Positions 7,775-16,009 of a stretch of DNA of 64,000 nucleotides are shown piece after piece. Position 1 is the first letter of the stretch. Every line of letters begins with the position of its first letter. The translations under genes and the position numbers were made by a program. Origin of the DNA: Soonwooa sp023440705 (GTDB lineage Bacteria > Bacteroidota > Bacteroidia > Flavobacteriales > Weeksellaceae); the NCBI GenBank assembly GCA_023440705.1, contig JAEXRP010000077.1, positions 1 to 64,000 on the forward strand, written 5' to 3'. The notes beneath the pieces are model-generated. The model was not told where the DNA came from and ran no database searches. It saw nothing but the letters and a program-made list of their open reading frames with translations.

Positions 7775-8551
7775 ATGAAGATGAATTTTGAAAATATCAT
7801 TTTAGAGAAAAAAGAAAAAATTGCGGTTATCACAATTAACAGACCGCAAAGTTTAAATGCCTTGAACAAACCTGTATTCACAGAGCTTTCAGCGGCTTTG
7901 GATACTATTGTCAATGACAAAGAAGTTAGAGCTGTCATCTTAACAGGTTCTGGAGAAAAGGCTTTTGTTGCGGGAGCGGACATTAAGGAATTTATGGATT
8001 TTGATGTTGCACAAGCAGAAGCATTGGCAAGAGATAACCAAGAAATGATTTTTAACAAAATTGAAAACTTTAACAAACCTGTTATTGCAGCAGTTAACGG
8101 TTTTGCCTTAGGTGGCGGTCTAGAGTTAGCTATGGCGTGTCATATTCGTTATGCATCCGACAATGCAAAACTTGGTCTCCCTGAAGTAACTTTAGGATTA
8201 ATCCCTGGTTATGGAGGAACGCAACGTCTTCCAAAATTGGTAGGAAAAGGAGTAGCTAATGAAATGATTTTCACAGCGAAGATGGTATCTGCGCAACGTG
8301 CAAAAGAAATTGGTTTGGTTAACGAAGTCTATTCTCAAGAAGAACTTTTAGCCAAAACAACTGAACTTGCAGAGACTATTGCTAAAAACTCACCAATGGC
8401 TATTGAGAAAGCGATACAAGCCGTTAATAAGTCAGATGATGCACAAGTAGGCTTTGAGCAAGAAATAAAAAGCTTTGGAGAATTGTTTGGTTTAGAAGAT
8501 AAAAAAGAAGGAGTTGGTGCATTTTTAGAAAAGAGAAAACCAAATTTCTAA
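7775..8551 (+). CDS. Enoyl-CoA hydratase/isomerase family protein
   Basis: The 258-residue crotonase-fold enzyme adds water to trans-2-enoyl-CoA in fatty-acid or amino-acid carbon breakdown. The oxyanion-hole segments AGADI (66-70) and GGG (113-115) and both catalytic-type Glu residues, 117 (GGLELAMAC) and 137 (LGLPEVTLG), are present, so it should be an active hydratase. The start may be Met1 or Met3. It is the first gene of a four-gene plus-strand run and is only one base from the next gene. The acyl-CoA chain-length preference cannot be read. Confidence 0.93.
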   Translation: MKMNFENIILEKKEKIAVITINRPQSLNALNKPVFTELSAALDTIVNDKEVRAVILTGSGEKAFVAGADIKEFMDFDVAQAEALARDNQEMIFNKIENFNKPVIAAVNGFALGGGLELAMACHIRYASDNAKLGLPEVTLGLIPGYGGTQRLPKLVGKGVANEMIFTAKMVSAQRAKEIGLVNEVYSQEELLAKTTELAETIAKNSPMAIEKAIQAVNKSDDAQVGFEQEIKSFGELFGLEDKKEGVGAFLEKRKPNF

Positions 8552-8552
8552 A

Positions 8553-8987
8553 ATGACGGACTTTAATAAATTCGATATTGCTTACCTGAAAATGGCTCTT
8601 GAATGGAGTAGCCTTTCTTACTGCAAAAGAAAACAGGTTGGTGCATTGATAGTAAAAGATAGAATGATTATATCCGATGGTTACAATGGAACGCCATCGG
8701 GTTTTGAAAATAATTGCGAAGACGAATCAGGAAAAACGCATTGGTATGTGCTACATGCAGAAGCCAACGCCATCCTAAAATTATCGTCTAGCACACAGTC
8801 TGCAAAAGGAGCAACATTATATTTAACAATGTCGCCTTGTAAAGAATGCAGCAAATTGATATTACAATCTGGTATTACCAAAGTGGTGTATACTAGTGAT
8901 TATTCAGATAACTCTGGATTAGATTTTTTAATTAGCGCTGGAATAGAAACTTTAAAAATAAGTGAACAAAAACTCTATGAGAATTAA
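8553..8987 (+). CDS. Deoxycytidylate (dCMP) deaminase
   Basis: This 144-residue zinc-dependent deaminase converts dCMP to dUMP, the precursor for dTTP. The zinc site is complete: HAE at 68-70 and PCKEC at 95-99. The long insertion before HAE, with NGTPSGF and C55, is typical of dCMP deaminases rather than cytidine deaminases. It lies one base after the enoyl-CoA hydratase and 39 bases before xerD, so it is probably cotranscribed with both although the functions are unrelated. Confidence 0.9.
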   Translation: MTDFNKFDIAYLKMALEWSSLSYCKRKQVGALIVKDRMIISDGYNGTPSGFENNCEDESGKTHWYVLHAEANAILKLSSSTQSAKGATLYLTMSPCKECSKLILQSGITKVVYTSDYSDNSGLDFLISAGIETLKISEQKLYEN

Positions 8988-9026
8988 CAAAAACGATAAC
9001 TAAAACACAACACAAAAACACAAACG

Positions 9027-9932
9027 ATGAACTGGTCCGAAAAAATAAGTGACTTTTCAAATTATTTAAAATTTGAAAAGAACTTTTCCGATAATACACT
9101 TGATGCTTATGTACGAGATATTAAAAAGCTTCAAGAGTACGCTATGACAGAATTAGAGGGCATTTCTCCATTAGAAATAAGCTTCGAAAATCTACAAGAA
9201 TTCATTTATCAACTTTCTAAAAAGAAAATTAGCGAGCGATCGCAAGCGCGTTGGATATCTTCTATAAAAGCATTTTTCAAATATTTGGTTGAAGACGAAA
9301 TCCGTGAGGACAATCCTGCCACATTGCTAGAAGGTCCAAAGTTGGGATTATATCTTCCTGATACTTTAAGCATTGAAGATATCGAACGCATCATAAAGTG
9401 CATTGATCTAAGTAACGACCTTGGCCAACGCAACCGATGTATTCTCGAGGTTCTTTACGCTTGCGGATTACGAGTTTCGGAATTGATTGATCTTAAAATA
9501 TCAAACATTAATTTTAAAGAACATTATCTAAAAGTAGAAGGTAAAGGTGGAAAAGTAAGATTAGTTCCTTTAGCAGAATACACCTCGGAGCTTATTTTAT
9601 CTTACATTAGCGACACACGTGCTAAAGGAAAAATAAACAAAAAATACGAAGATATATTATTCTTAAATTCTCGAGGTGCAAATATGTCTCGCGTGATTGT
9701 ATTCTTAATTATTAAAGAATTAACAGATCGTGCAGGTGTCAACAAGAACATTTCACCGCACACTTTTAGACATTCTTTTGCGACACATTTGTTACAGAAT
9801 GGTGCAGATCTCCGCTACATCCAAGAAATGCTTGGGCACAGCAGTATTACAACTACCGAAATCTACACGCATCTAAAAACCGAAGAATTGCGAGATGTTA
9901 TTCTCAATTATCACCCAAGAAATCAAGCTTAA
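9027..9932 (+). CDS. xerD: Tyrosine recombinase XerD/XerC family
   Basis: The 301-residue recombinase has an N-terminal SAM-like core-binding domain (about 1-90) and a C-terminal catalytic domain. Catalytic residues are R149 (CGLRVSEL), K173, H245 and R248 (HTFRHSF), H271 (LGHSS) and the nucleophile Y280 (EIYTH). It probably resolves chromosome dimers at dif. The length and motif set fit the housekeeping Xer group, and there is no phage or attachment site beside it. It is in the middle of an ordinary operon, 6 bases before the NUDIX gene. XerC versus XerD cannot be fully separated by eye. Confidence 0.88.
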   Translation: MNWSEKISDFSNYLKFEKNFSDNTLDAYVRDIKKLQEYAMTELEGISPLEISFENLQEFIYQLSKKKISERSQARWISSIKAFFKYLVEDEIREDNPATLLEGPKLGLYLPDTLSIEDIERIIKCIDLSNDLGQRNRCILEVLYACGLRVSELIDLKISNINFKEHYLKVEGKGGKVRLVPLAEYTSELILSYISDTRAKGKINKKYEDILFLNSRGANMSRVIVFLIIKELTDRAGVNKNISPHTFRHSFATHLLQNGADLRYIQEMLGHSSITTTEIYTHLKTEELRDVILNYHPRNQA

Positions 9933-9938
9933 AAAAAT

Positions 9939-10442
9939 ATGAATCAATTACAATATTGTCCAAAATGTGGAAATAAATCTCTTAAATGGGATGGCGAAAA
10001 AAAATGGAGTTGTGGACAATGCGACTATACAATGTATCATAATTGTGCTGGTGCAGTCGCAGTTGTTATTCGTTGCGGAGAAGAAATCTTTTTAACCAAG
10101 AGAAATCAAAATCCTGCAATTGGAAAAATGGATCTTAGTGGTGGTTTTGTCGATCCAAAAGAATCAGCTGAAGAAACTTGTCGTCGAGAATTAAAAGAAG
10201 AATTAAACATCGACATCAATATTTCTAAACTTAAATATCTTACAAGTGCACCAAATGTCTATCACTATAAAGACATTGATTACAACACTTTGGATTTATT
10301 TTATGAATATGAAGTTTCGGAAAAGTTTGTTCCAGAATTGGAAGAGCATGAAGTTTCGGATTTCGTTTGGATTAAAAAAGATGACATCAACTTGGACGAC
10401 ATCGCATTTGATTCCCAAAGAAATTTCTTCAAAACATATTAA
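9939..10442 (+). CDS. NUDIX hydrolase with N-terminal zinc ribbon
   Basis: The 167-residue protein begins with a zinc ribbon (C7, C10, C25, C28) followed by a NUDIX domain. Its NUDIX box at about 69-91 reads GGFVDPKESAEETCRREL and then KEELNI, with the metal-binding REL-EE residues intact; the usual final Gly is Asn. Such enzymes cleave nucleoside diphosphates linked to another group. A zinc-ribbon NUDIX pair resembles NADH pyrophosphatase, but this protein is shorter and lacks the rest of that family, so the substrate is open. It is the last gene of its operon, followed by a terminator. Confidence 0.85.
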   Translation: MNQLQYCPKCGNKSLKWDGEKKWSCGQCDYTMYHNCAGAVAVVIRCGEEIFLTKRNQNPAIGKMDLSGGFVDPKESAEETCRRELKEELNIDINISKLKYLTSAPNVYHYKDIDYNTLDLFYEYEVSEKFVPELEEHEVSDFVWIKKDDINLDDIAFDSQRNFFKTY

Positions 10443-10452
10443 CTACAAAAAC

Positions 10453-10484
10453 AAGAAAGCCTCGCAAATCGCAAGGCTTTCTTT
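10453..10484. terminator. Bidirectional terminator between the NUDIX gene and pckA
   Basis: AAGAAAGCCTCGC and GCAAGGCTTTCTT pair around a short loop, with one mismatch. It serves the convergent NUDIX operon and pckA. Confidence 0.8.
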
Positions 10485-10503
10485 ATTTAAAATAACATCA
10501 ATA

Positions 10504-12099
10504 TTAGATTTGAGGTCCGCTAGCAACTAATGCTTTAGCTTCGTCGTTATCTGTATATTGTTCAAAATTCTTAATGTATTTAGCAGCTAATTCTTTAGCT
10601 TTTGCTTCCCACTCTGCTGCATCAGCATAAGTATCTCTTGGATCAAGGATCCCTTCTGATACGTTTGGTAACGCCGTTGGGAATTCAAGATTCATTACAG
10701 GAACTGTGTTAGTTTCTGCTTTATCGATAGAACCATCGATAATAGCATCGATAATAGCTCTTGTATCTTTAAGAGAAATTCTCTTACCTGTACCATTCCA
10801 TCCAGTGTTAACTAAATAAGCTTTAGCACCGTGCTCTTTCATTTTACCAATTAACGTATGAGAATACGTTGTTGGGTGTAATGATAAGAATGCCTCACCA
10901 AATGCTGGAGAGAAAGATGGTGTAGGCTCTGTAATACCTCTTTCAGTACCTGCAAGTTTTGAAGTATAACCGCAAAGGAAGTGGTATTGTGCTTGATCAT
11001 CTGTTAAGATAGATACTGGAGGCAACACACCGAAAGCATCAGCAGAAAGATAAATGATCTTTTTAGCATGACCAGCTTTTGAAGGTAAAACGATTTTGTT
11101 GATATGATAGATTGGGTAAGAAACTCTCGTATTCTCAGTAACAGATCCGTCAGCAAAGTCAACTTCTCCATTATCTTTAACCACAACGTTTTCTAACAAA
11201 GCATCTCTTCTGATAGCACCATAGATGTCTGGTTCTTTCTCAGCAGAAAGGTCGATAACTTTCGCATAACATCCACCTTCGTAGTTGAATACACCGTTGT
11301 TATCCCATCCGTGCTCGTCATCACCAATTAGGTAACGCTTAGGATCTGCAGAAAGCGTAGTTTTACCAGTACCTGACAATCCGAAGAATACAGCAACGTC
11401 CCCAGCTTCGCCTACGTTAGCAGAACAGTGCATAGAAGCCATACCTTTTAGAGGCAAATAGTAGTTCATCATTGCGAACATACCTTTCTTCATTTCACCA
11501 CCATACCAAGTACCACCGATGATTTGCATTTTCTTAGTTAAATCGAACATTACAAAAACCTCAGAGTTAAGACCGTGGTCCTTCCAGTTCGGGTTAACAG
11601 TCTCTGCAGAATTGATAACCAAGAAATCTGGCTCTCCGTATTGATCTAGCTCATAATGAGAAGGACGGATAAACATATTAGTTACAAAGTGCGCTTGCCA
11701 AGCCACTTTAGTTACGAATCTAACTTTAAGACGCGTGTCTGGGTTAGTACCGCAGAATGTATCAACAACATACAATTTGCTCCCCGACATATCTTTTTGT
11801 ACAAGACCTAGTAATTCGTCAAAAATTGCCGTCGTTGTTGGTCTGTTGATGTTACCATCCCACCAGATTGTATTTTCTGAAGCAGCATCTTTTACAATGT
11901 AACGATCTTTTGGCGATCTTCCTGTAAAAATACCTGTTTGCACAGATACTGCACCAGTTGTAGTTAAAGTTCCTTTAGCAAATCCTTCGTTATTAGGATT
12001 CATTTCTTCTTGAAAAATTGTTTCGTAAGAAGGATTGTAAAGTATCTCTGCGTCAGTTGTGATACCATTACGCTCTAGGTAGCGTTTGATGTGTTCCAT
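10504..12099 (-). CDS. pckA: Phosphoenolpyruvate carboxykinase (ATP)
   Basis: The 531-residue enzyme converts oxaloacetate and ATP to PEP and CO2, starting gluconeogenesis. The ATP-dependent class is shown by the P-loop GLSGTGKTT at 240-248 and the metal-binding IGDDEHGW at 258-265. The substrate-binding FTGRSPKDR segment is at 58-66 and the Mn-binding GGTWYGGEMKKG segment is near 195-206. Length is normal. It is monocistronic, with a TAAATTTG -7 element upstream and a terminator downstream. Together with enolase and citrate synthase it marks a central-carbon neighbourhood. Confidence 0.97.
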   Translation of the reverse strand: MEHIKRYLERNGITTDAEILYNPSYETIFQEEMNPNNEGFAKGTLTTTGAVSVQTGIFTGRSPKDRYIVKDAASENTIWWDGNINRPTTTAIFDELLGLVQKDMSGSKLYVVDTFCGTNPDTRLKVRFVTKVAWQAHFVTNMFIRPSHYELDQYGEPDFLVINSAETVNPNWKDHGLNSEVFVMFDLTKKMQIIGGTWYGGEMKKGMFAMMNYYLPLKGMASMHCSANVGEAGDVAVFFGLSGTGKTTLSADPKRYLIGDDEHGWDNNGVFNYEGGCYAKVIDLSAEKEPDIYGAIRRDALLENVVVKDNGEVDFADGSVTENTRVSYPIYHINKIVLPSKAGHAKKIIYLSADAFGVLPPVSILTDDQAQYHFLCGYTSKLAGTERGITEPTPSFSPAFGEAFLSLHPTTYSHTLIGKMKEHGAKAYLVNTGWNGTGKRISLKDTRAIIDAIIDGSIDKAETNTVPVMNLEFPTALPNVSEGILDPRDTYADAAEWEAKAKELAAKYIKNFEQYTDNDEAKALVASGPQI

Positions 12100-12128
12100 A
12101 ATTTTTACTATATTATTTTGACCTTTTG

Positions 12129-12136
12129 CAAATTTA
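12129..12136 (-). promoter_or_regulatory. pckA promoter -7 element
   Basis: Minus-strand TAAATTTG lies 29 bases upstream of the pckA ATG and matches TAnnTTTG exactly. The -33 region is not recognisable. Confidence 0.5.
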
Positions 12137-12206
12137 AAACGTTAAAGTAAGATTTTTAAAATAAATAAAATGACAATAGTCAGTTTTCAAAAAAATTAAT
12201 TAAAAA

Positions 12207-13115
12207 TTACGAATATACCATTTCATTCCATGGTATTATTGTTTCAAAACCTTTTTTGGAAAAGTATTTTTCGTAATCCTCAAATCTTGAAGTTAACACA
12301 AAATCGCCTCCCCAAGCCCCTAAAGACTTGACAAAACTAGGGCAATCAGCAAAAAAACGCTTTTTCGTAGTTTCTAATTCTAAAAACTCCGAAAGTAGAT
12401 TTTCGTGCTCAAACATCAAATCAGAAAACTCTGAAAGTTGACTTGCCTTTAAAACTTGTTGTGTAATGTGATTAAACTTCGCGATTAAATGTACGGATTT
12501 TTCTTTAGACCGATAAAGTCTTATGCCTTCCCTGCTATCTTGCTTTTTGTTAAGATGTACAAATATTAACTCGTCCAAAAAGTTTGGTTTGAAGTCAACT
12601 TCTTTATAGGTCGGCAAATTATTGTCAATTTTAAATAAAATCGAATGATTGGCTTTTGCAACAGCAACATCGTAACCACTTCCGCCCAAAGATTTTTCAT
12701 TTAAAACAAAAGCATCAACACTTGCCCATTTCGCTAAAGAAGCCATCAAAGTCGAGCTACTTCCCAAACCATAATTAGCAGGAAATTGCAGATCGGATGT
12801 AATTTCAATATTTTGGTCAGCATCGAATTTTGTAGAACCAAGCAACTGACAGTTTTTTAAAGTTTTTAAAACAAATTCGGCAGCCTCAGCATTATTAGTT
12901 TCCAAAACTTGCCAAGATTTGTAATCAATCTTAGTCGTTAACCAAATTTGCCCTTGATGTTTTCCTGTCCAAATAACTAGATGATTGGACTCTTGTTGCT
13001 CTCTAAAAAAAAACTCTTGCCCCCAATTGGTTGGTACAGCAAGAGCTTCGGCGCCGTCTAACACGACGTATTCTGAAGTGAGCAATAATTTCCCGCGAGA
13101 AAAAATTTGACTCAT
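12207..13115 (-). CDS. GYDIA-family GHMP kinase, substrate unassigned
   Basis: This 302-residue protein has the GHMP kinase fold: an N-terminal GKLLLTSEYVVLDG segment (8-21), the ATP-binding glycine-rich GLGSSS loop at 116-121, and GSGYDVAVA at 145-153, a variant of the GYDIA motif that names the family. GHMP kinases phosphorylate small alcohols such as mevalonate. In related bacteria I associate this family with mevalonate-pathway genes, so a mevalonate or phosphomevalonate kinase is plausible but unproven. It begins 9 bases after fabD and is probably cotranscribed with it. Confidence 0.8.
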   Translation of the reverse strand: MSQIFSRGKLLLTSEYVVLDGAEALAVPTNWGQEFFFREQQESNHLVIWTGKHQGQIWLTTKIDYKSWQVLETNNAEAAEFVLKTLKNCQLLGSTKFDADQNIEITSDLQFPANYGLGSSSTLMASLAKWASVDAFVLNEKSLGGSGYDVAVAKANHSILFKIDNNLPTYKEVDFKPNFLDELIFVHLNKKQDSREGIRLYRSKEKSVHLIAKFNHITQQVLKASQLSEFSDLMFEHENLLSEFLELETTKKRFFADCPSFVKSLGAWGGDFVLTSRFEDYEKYFSKKGFETIIPWNEMVYS

Positions 13116-13124
13116 ATTTTTAAA

Positions 13125-14000
13125 TTATAATGCAGAAGAAACAAAAACTTCTGGGTTAATTTTTTTGATAAGACCTTGTAAAGTCTTTCCTGGTCCAACT
13201 TCGATAAACATCTCAGCGCCATCTTTAATCATATTTTGTACACTTTGTGTCCACTTAACAGGACCTGTCAATTGTGCAATAAGATTTTTCTGAATTTCCA
13301 ACGGATCTGAAACTGCAGTCGTTGTAATATTTTGATAAACCGGAATCGTCGCTTTTCTAAACTTTGTGTTTTCAATAGCTGCCGCCAATCTTTCTTGTGC
13401 TGGTTGCATCAAAGGAGAATGGAATGCACCATTAACTGGCAACAACAATGCTCTTTTAGCTCCAGCTTCTTTTAGTGCAACACAAGCAGCTTCAACCGCT
13501 GCAGTCTCACCAGAAATTACCAATTGACCAGGGCAGTTGTAATTTGCAGGAACAACAATACCATCAATCGATTGACAAATATCTTCTACAACTTTATCTT
13601 CTAGACCAAGAATAGCCGCCATAGAACTTGGATTGACGTCACAAGCTTCTTGCATAGCTTCCGCTCTTGCAGCCACCAATTTTAGTCCATCTTCAAAAGA
13701 CAAAACTCCGTTTGCTACCAAAGCCGAAAACTCACCAAGAGAATGTCCTGCAACCATCTGCGCACCAAGAGCATCTGCAGCTTTAACACCAGCAACAGAA
13801 TGAATAAAAATTGCAGGTTGTGTTACTTTAGTTTTTTTAAGATCTTCATCAGTTCCTGCGAACATGATGTTAAGAATATCGAAACCAAGAATCTCATTTG
13901 CAGAATCCATCAAATCTTTGATGTCTCTACGGGCGTCATACAGCTCCTTACCCATCCCAACATATTGAGACCCTTGTCCAGGGAATACAAGTGCTTTCAT
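13125..14000 (-). CDS. fabD: Malonyl-CoA:ACP transacylase
   Basis: The 291-residue enzyme moves malonyl groups from CoA to acyl carrier protein for fatty-acid elongation. It shows the N-terminal FPGQGSQYVGMG loop (6-17), the nucleophile S87 in GHSLGE, and the catalytic-type His near 199 in NGAFHSPLM. The length is normal for a free-standing bacterial FabD. It sits 28 bases after the LysM-protein gene and 9 bases before the GHMP kinase gene. No promoter was recognised in the 28-base gap, so read-through from upstream is likely. Confidence 0.95.
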   Translation of the reverse strand: MKALVFPGQGSQYVGMGKELYDARRDIKDLMDSANEILGFDILNIMFAGTDEDLKKTKVTQPAIFIHSVAGVKAADALGAQMVAGHSLGEFSALVANGVLSFEDGLKLVAARAEAMQEACDVNPSSMAAILGLEDKVVEDICQSIDGIVVPANYNCPGQLVISGETAAVEAACVALKEAGAKRALLLPVNGAFHSPLMQPAQERLAAAIENTKFRKATIPVYQNITTTAVSDPLEIQKNLIAQLTGPVKWTQSVQNMIKDGAEMFIEVGPGKTLQGLIKKINPEVFVSSAL

Positions 14001-14028
14001 ATATATTAACTCTTTCCTATATTAATTT

Positions 14029-15978
14029 TTAAGGCACCAATCTTACCACTCTGTAACCTGTGTTAATGTAAGCACCGTTTGGTTTTGCTCGAGTAAATTC
14101 GAACTTTGTTGCTAATTGCGTTTGCGATTTATTAATTTGTTTAAAAATCTCGCCTTTTTTATTTTCACGAGACAACATATCATTAACCACATCAAATCCT
14201 ACAACGGCGTAGCGACTTGGCGTTTTGCAATATTTAGTTTTATAATCTTTAAGAACCTCCTTCTCGAAAGAACCTTCTGTATTAATTTTTTTATCCATCA
14301 AATACACCAAACTCGATTGTGATAAGTCGTCCATTTTTTTCTCAAAAATTGAATTATAAAACATGCTAAATGCTTTGTTACCTGTAACTTCTTTTGACAA
14401 GGCAATCAATCGATTTGCAAAAGCCGTCCCAACATTATCGTCATCATTTGCAAGTACCGCTATAACTGGCGCAGATTGACCTGTCATCATATTTTGGTCT
14501 GCTTTGATGTCGTTAGCAGAATTTACAATAATAACTTCTGGCTTCTTTAGAGATTTTTCTAAACCTACTTTCAATGCATTGGCATTTGCTTTAGAATCAT
14601 CAGCTACAATGTATATTTTTTGATCGGAGTAAACTTGCCCAACTTCCTTCACAATCTTCTCGATGTAAGCATCTTGGTTAGTTTCTGCAATTATTAAATT
14701 ACTGTAATCGTATAAATCCTCGGAGTTAGCAAAAGGCGCTACAACAGGGATTTTTTTATTTTTTACAAATTCTAAAACCTCTAAAACACTGGTTTTAAAA
14801 AATGGACCAATTATTAAATCTGTATTATCTTGATTAATTTGTGAAACGCTATTTTTAAAGGTATTCTCGTTACCAGCATCGATAACTTTGATGTCTAGAT
14901 TCATCCCATTAGCAACGTTACGTTCGATCGCTAACTTAGCACCAGTCATAAAGTCTAACGCCATCGATCTGTACTTGCTATCATTAGCATCAAAACCAAA
15001 TGGCAGCATCATAACAACGTTAAGTGCATCACCATTTTTCTTGCTGTACATAGGATCTAGTTTCTTAATTTTTAAAACCATTCCTGCACGAAGACCATTA
15101 ATTAAATCTGGATTAAGCGCCAACAATTCGCTCAAATCAACATTAAAACGATTAGTAATTCCGAAAACCGTATCGCCACTTTTTACTGTGTAAGTAATAA
15201 AATCATCCGAATTGCTCGTTGAATAATTTGTAGAATTAACAGTAGTATTATTGTTTGATGTTGGTGTAGTCGTCGTTGTTTTAGTTGGCTTTACATCTTC
15301 AATTTCTGTGGTGGTTGTTACGGCATCACCAGCAACTAGAATTTGCTCACCCACTTTAAGACCTTTATCTTCAAGACCAGGATTTAAAGCAAACAGTTGT
15401 TTTTGAGTGATGTTAAACTCTCTTGAAATTTTATAATAATTGTCTTTTTCTTTTACAGTATATAAATTTTTTGACTCAACAGTTGCTATCTTAGTAGGCT
15501 GCGTTGTAGTAGTGGTTGTCGTTGTTGTACTTGCCACAACTTCTGTACTTTCAGCATATTTCTTTATACTTTCCAAAGGAAGAATAACCTGATCACCGAT
15601 TTTCATGTGAGCATCTAAATCGGGATTTAATTTTCTAAGATCTGCCTCCGAAATATGATATTGTTTTGTAATACCATAAATCGTTTGTTTTGGTTGCAGA
15701 ATAATCGCTCCCGTTTTCGCAGTCGAAGTCGTTGTTGTAACCTTAGGTGTTGTCGTAGTTGTCACAACTTTTCCAGATTTTGAAACCTTTAACACATCAC
15801 CAATACCAAGCGCACCATCTTTAACTTGAGGGTTAAGTTGGTACAATTCGGCTACAGTTAGTCCGTACTTTTTGGCAATACCATAAGGCGTTTCTTTAGG
15901 TTCAACCTTGTGAGTTGCTTGTGCACTTGCTGTTAAAACTGTTGCTAACGCTGATAAAACAAAGAATTTCTTAATCAT
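14029..15978 (-). CDS. Secreted four-LysM protein fused to a periplasmic-binding-like domain
   Basis: The 649-residue protein starts with a Sec signal peptide (cleavage near SAQA, residue 21). Four LysM repeats follow at about 22-66, 92-137, 170-215 and 261-307, each with the (Y/T)xI(A/T)xx(Y/F) and LNP signatures. They are joined by linkers that are nearly pure Thr with some Val, Ser and Pro. Residues from about 315 to the end resemble a type 1 periplasmic-binding fold (GPFFKTSVLEV, IYIVADDS, VGFDVVNDM). LysM binds peptidoglycan, so it is probably anchored to the cell wall in the periplasm. The ligand is unknown. The gene may be cotranscribed with fabD. Confidence 0.8.
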   Translation of the reverse strand: MIKKFFVLSALATVLTASAQATHKVEPKETPYGIAKKYGLTVAELYQLNPQVKDGALGIGDVLKVSKSGKVVTTTTTPKVTTTTSTAKTGAIILQPKQTIYGITKQYHISEADLRKLNPDLDAHMKIGDQVILPLESIKKYAESTEVVASTTTTTTTTTQPTKIATVESKNLYTVKEKDNYYKISREFNITQKQLFALNPGLEDKGLKVGEQILVAGDAVTTTTEIEDVKPTKTTTTTPTSNNNTTVNSTNYSTSNSDDFITYTVKSGDTVFGITNRFNVDLSELLALNPDLINGLRAGMVLKIKKLDPMYSKKNGDALNVVMMLPFGFDANDSKYRSMALDFMTGAKLAIERNVANGMNLDIKVIDAGNENTFKNSVSQINQDNTDLIIGPFFKTSVLEVLEFVKNKKIPVVAPFANSEDLYDYSNLIIAETNQDAYIEKIVKEVGQVYSDQKIYIVADDSKANANALKVGLEKSLKKPEVIIVNSANDIKADQNMMTGQSAPVIAVLANDDDNVGTAFANRLIALSKEVTGNKAFSMFYNSIFEKKMDDLSQSSLVYLMDKKINTEGSFEKEVLKDYKTKYCKTPSRYAVVGFDVVNDMLSRENKKGEIFKQINKSQTQLATKFEFTRAKPNGAYINTGYRVVRLVP

Positions 15979-15995
15979 CTGGAAATTTATATTTA

Positions 15996-16003
15996 CAAAA
16001 ATA
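15996..16003 (-). promoter_or_regulatory. Possible promoter -7 element before the LysM gene
   Basis: Minus-strand TATTTTTG lies 17 bases before the ATG, in the 31-base gap after bshC. It would let the LysM-fabD-GHMP run be expressed apart from porin-bshC. The -33 region is poor. Confidence 0.4.
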
Positions 16004-16009
16004 AGGCTT

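Noticed and set aside
9027..9932. Phage or integrative-element integrase
   Set aside because: Length and motifs fit housekeeping Xer recombinases, the gene is inside a metabolic operon, and no tRNA, attachment repeat or phage gene is near.
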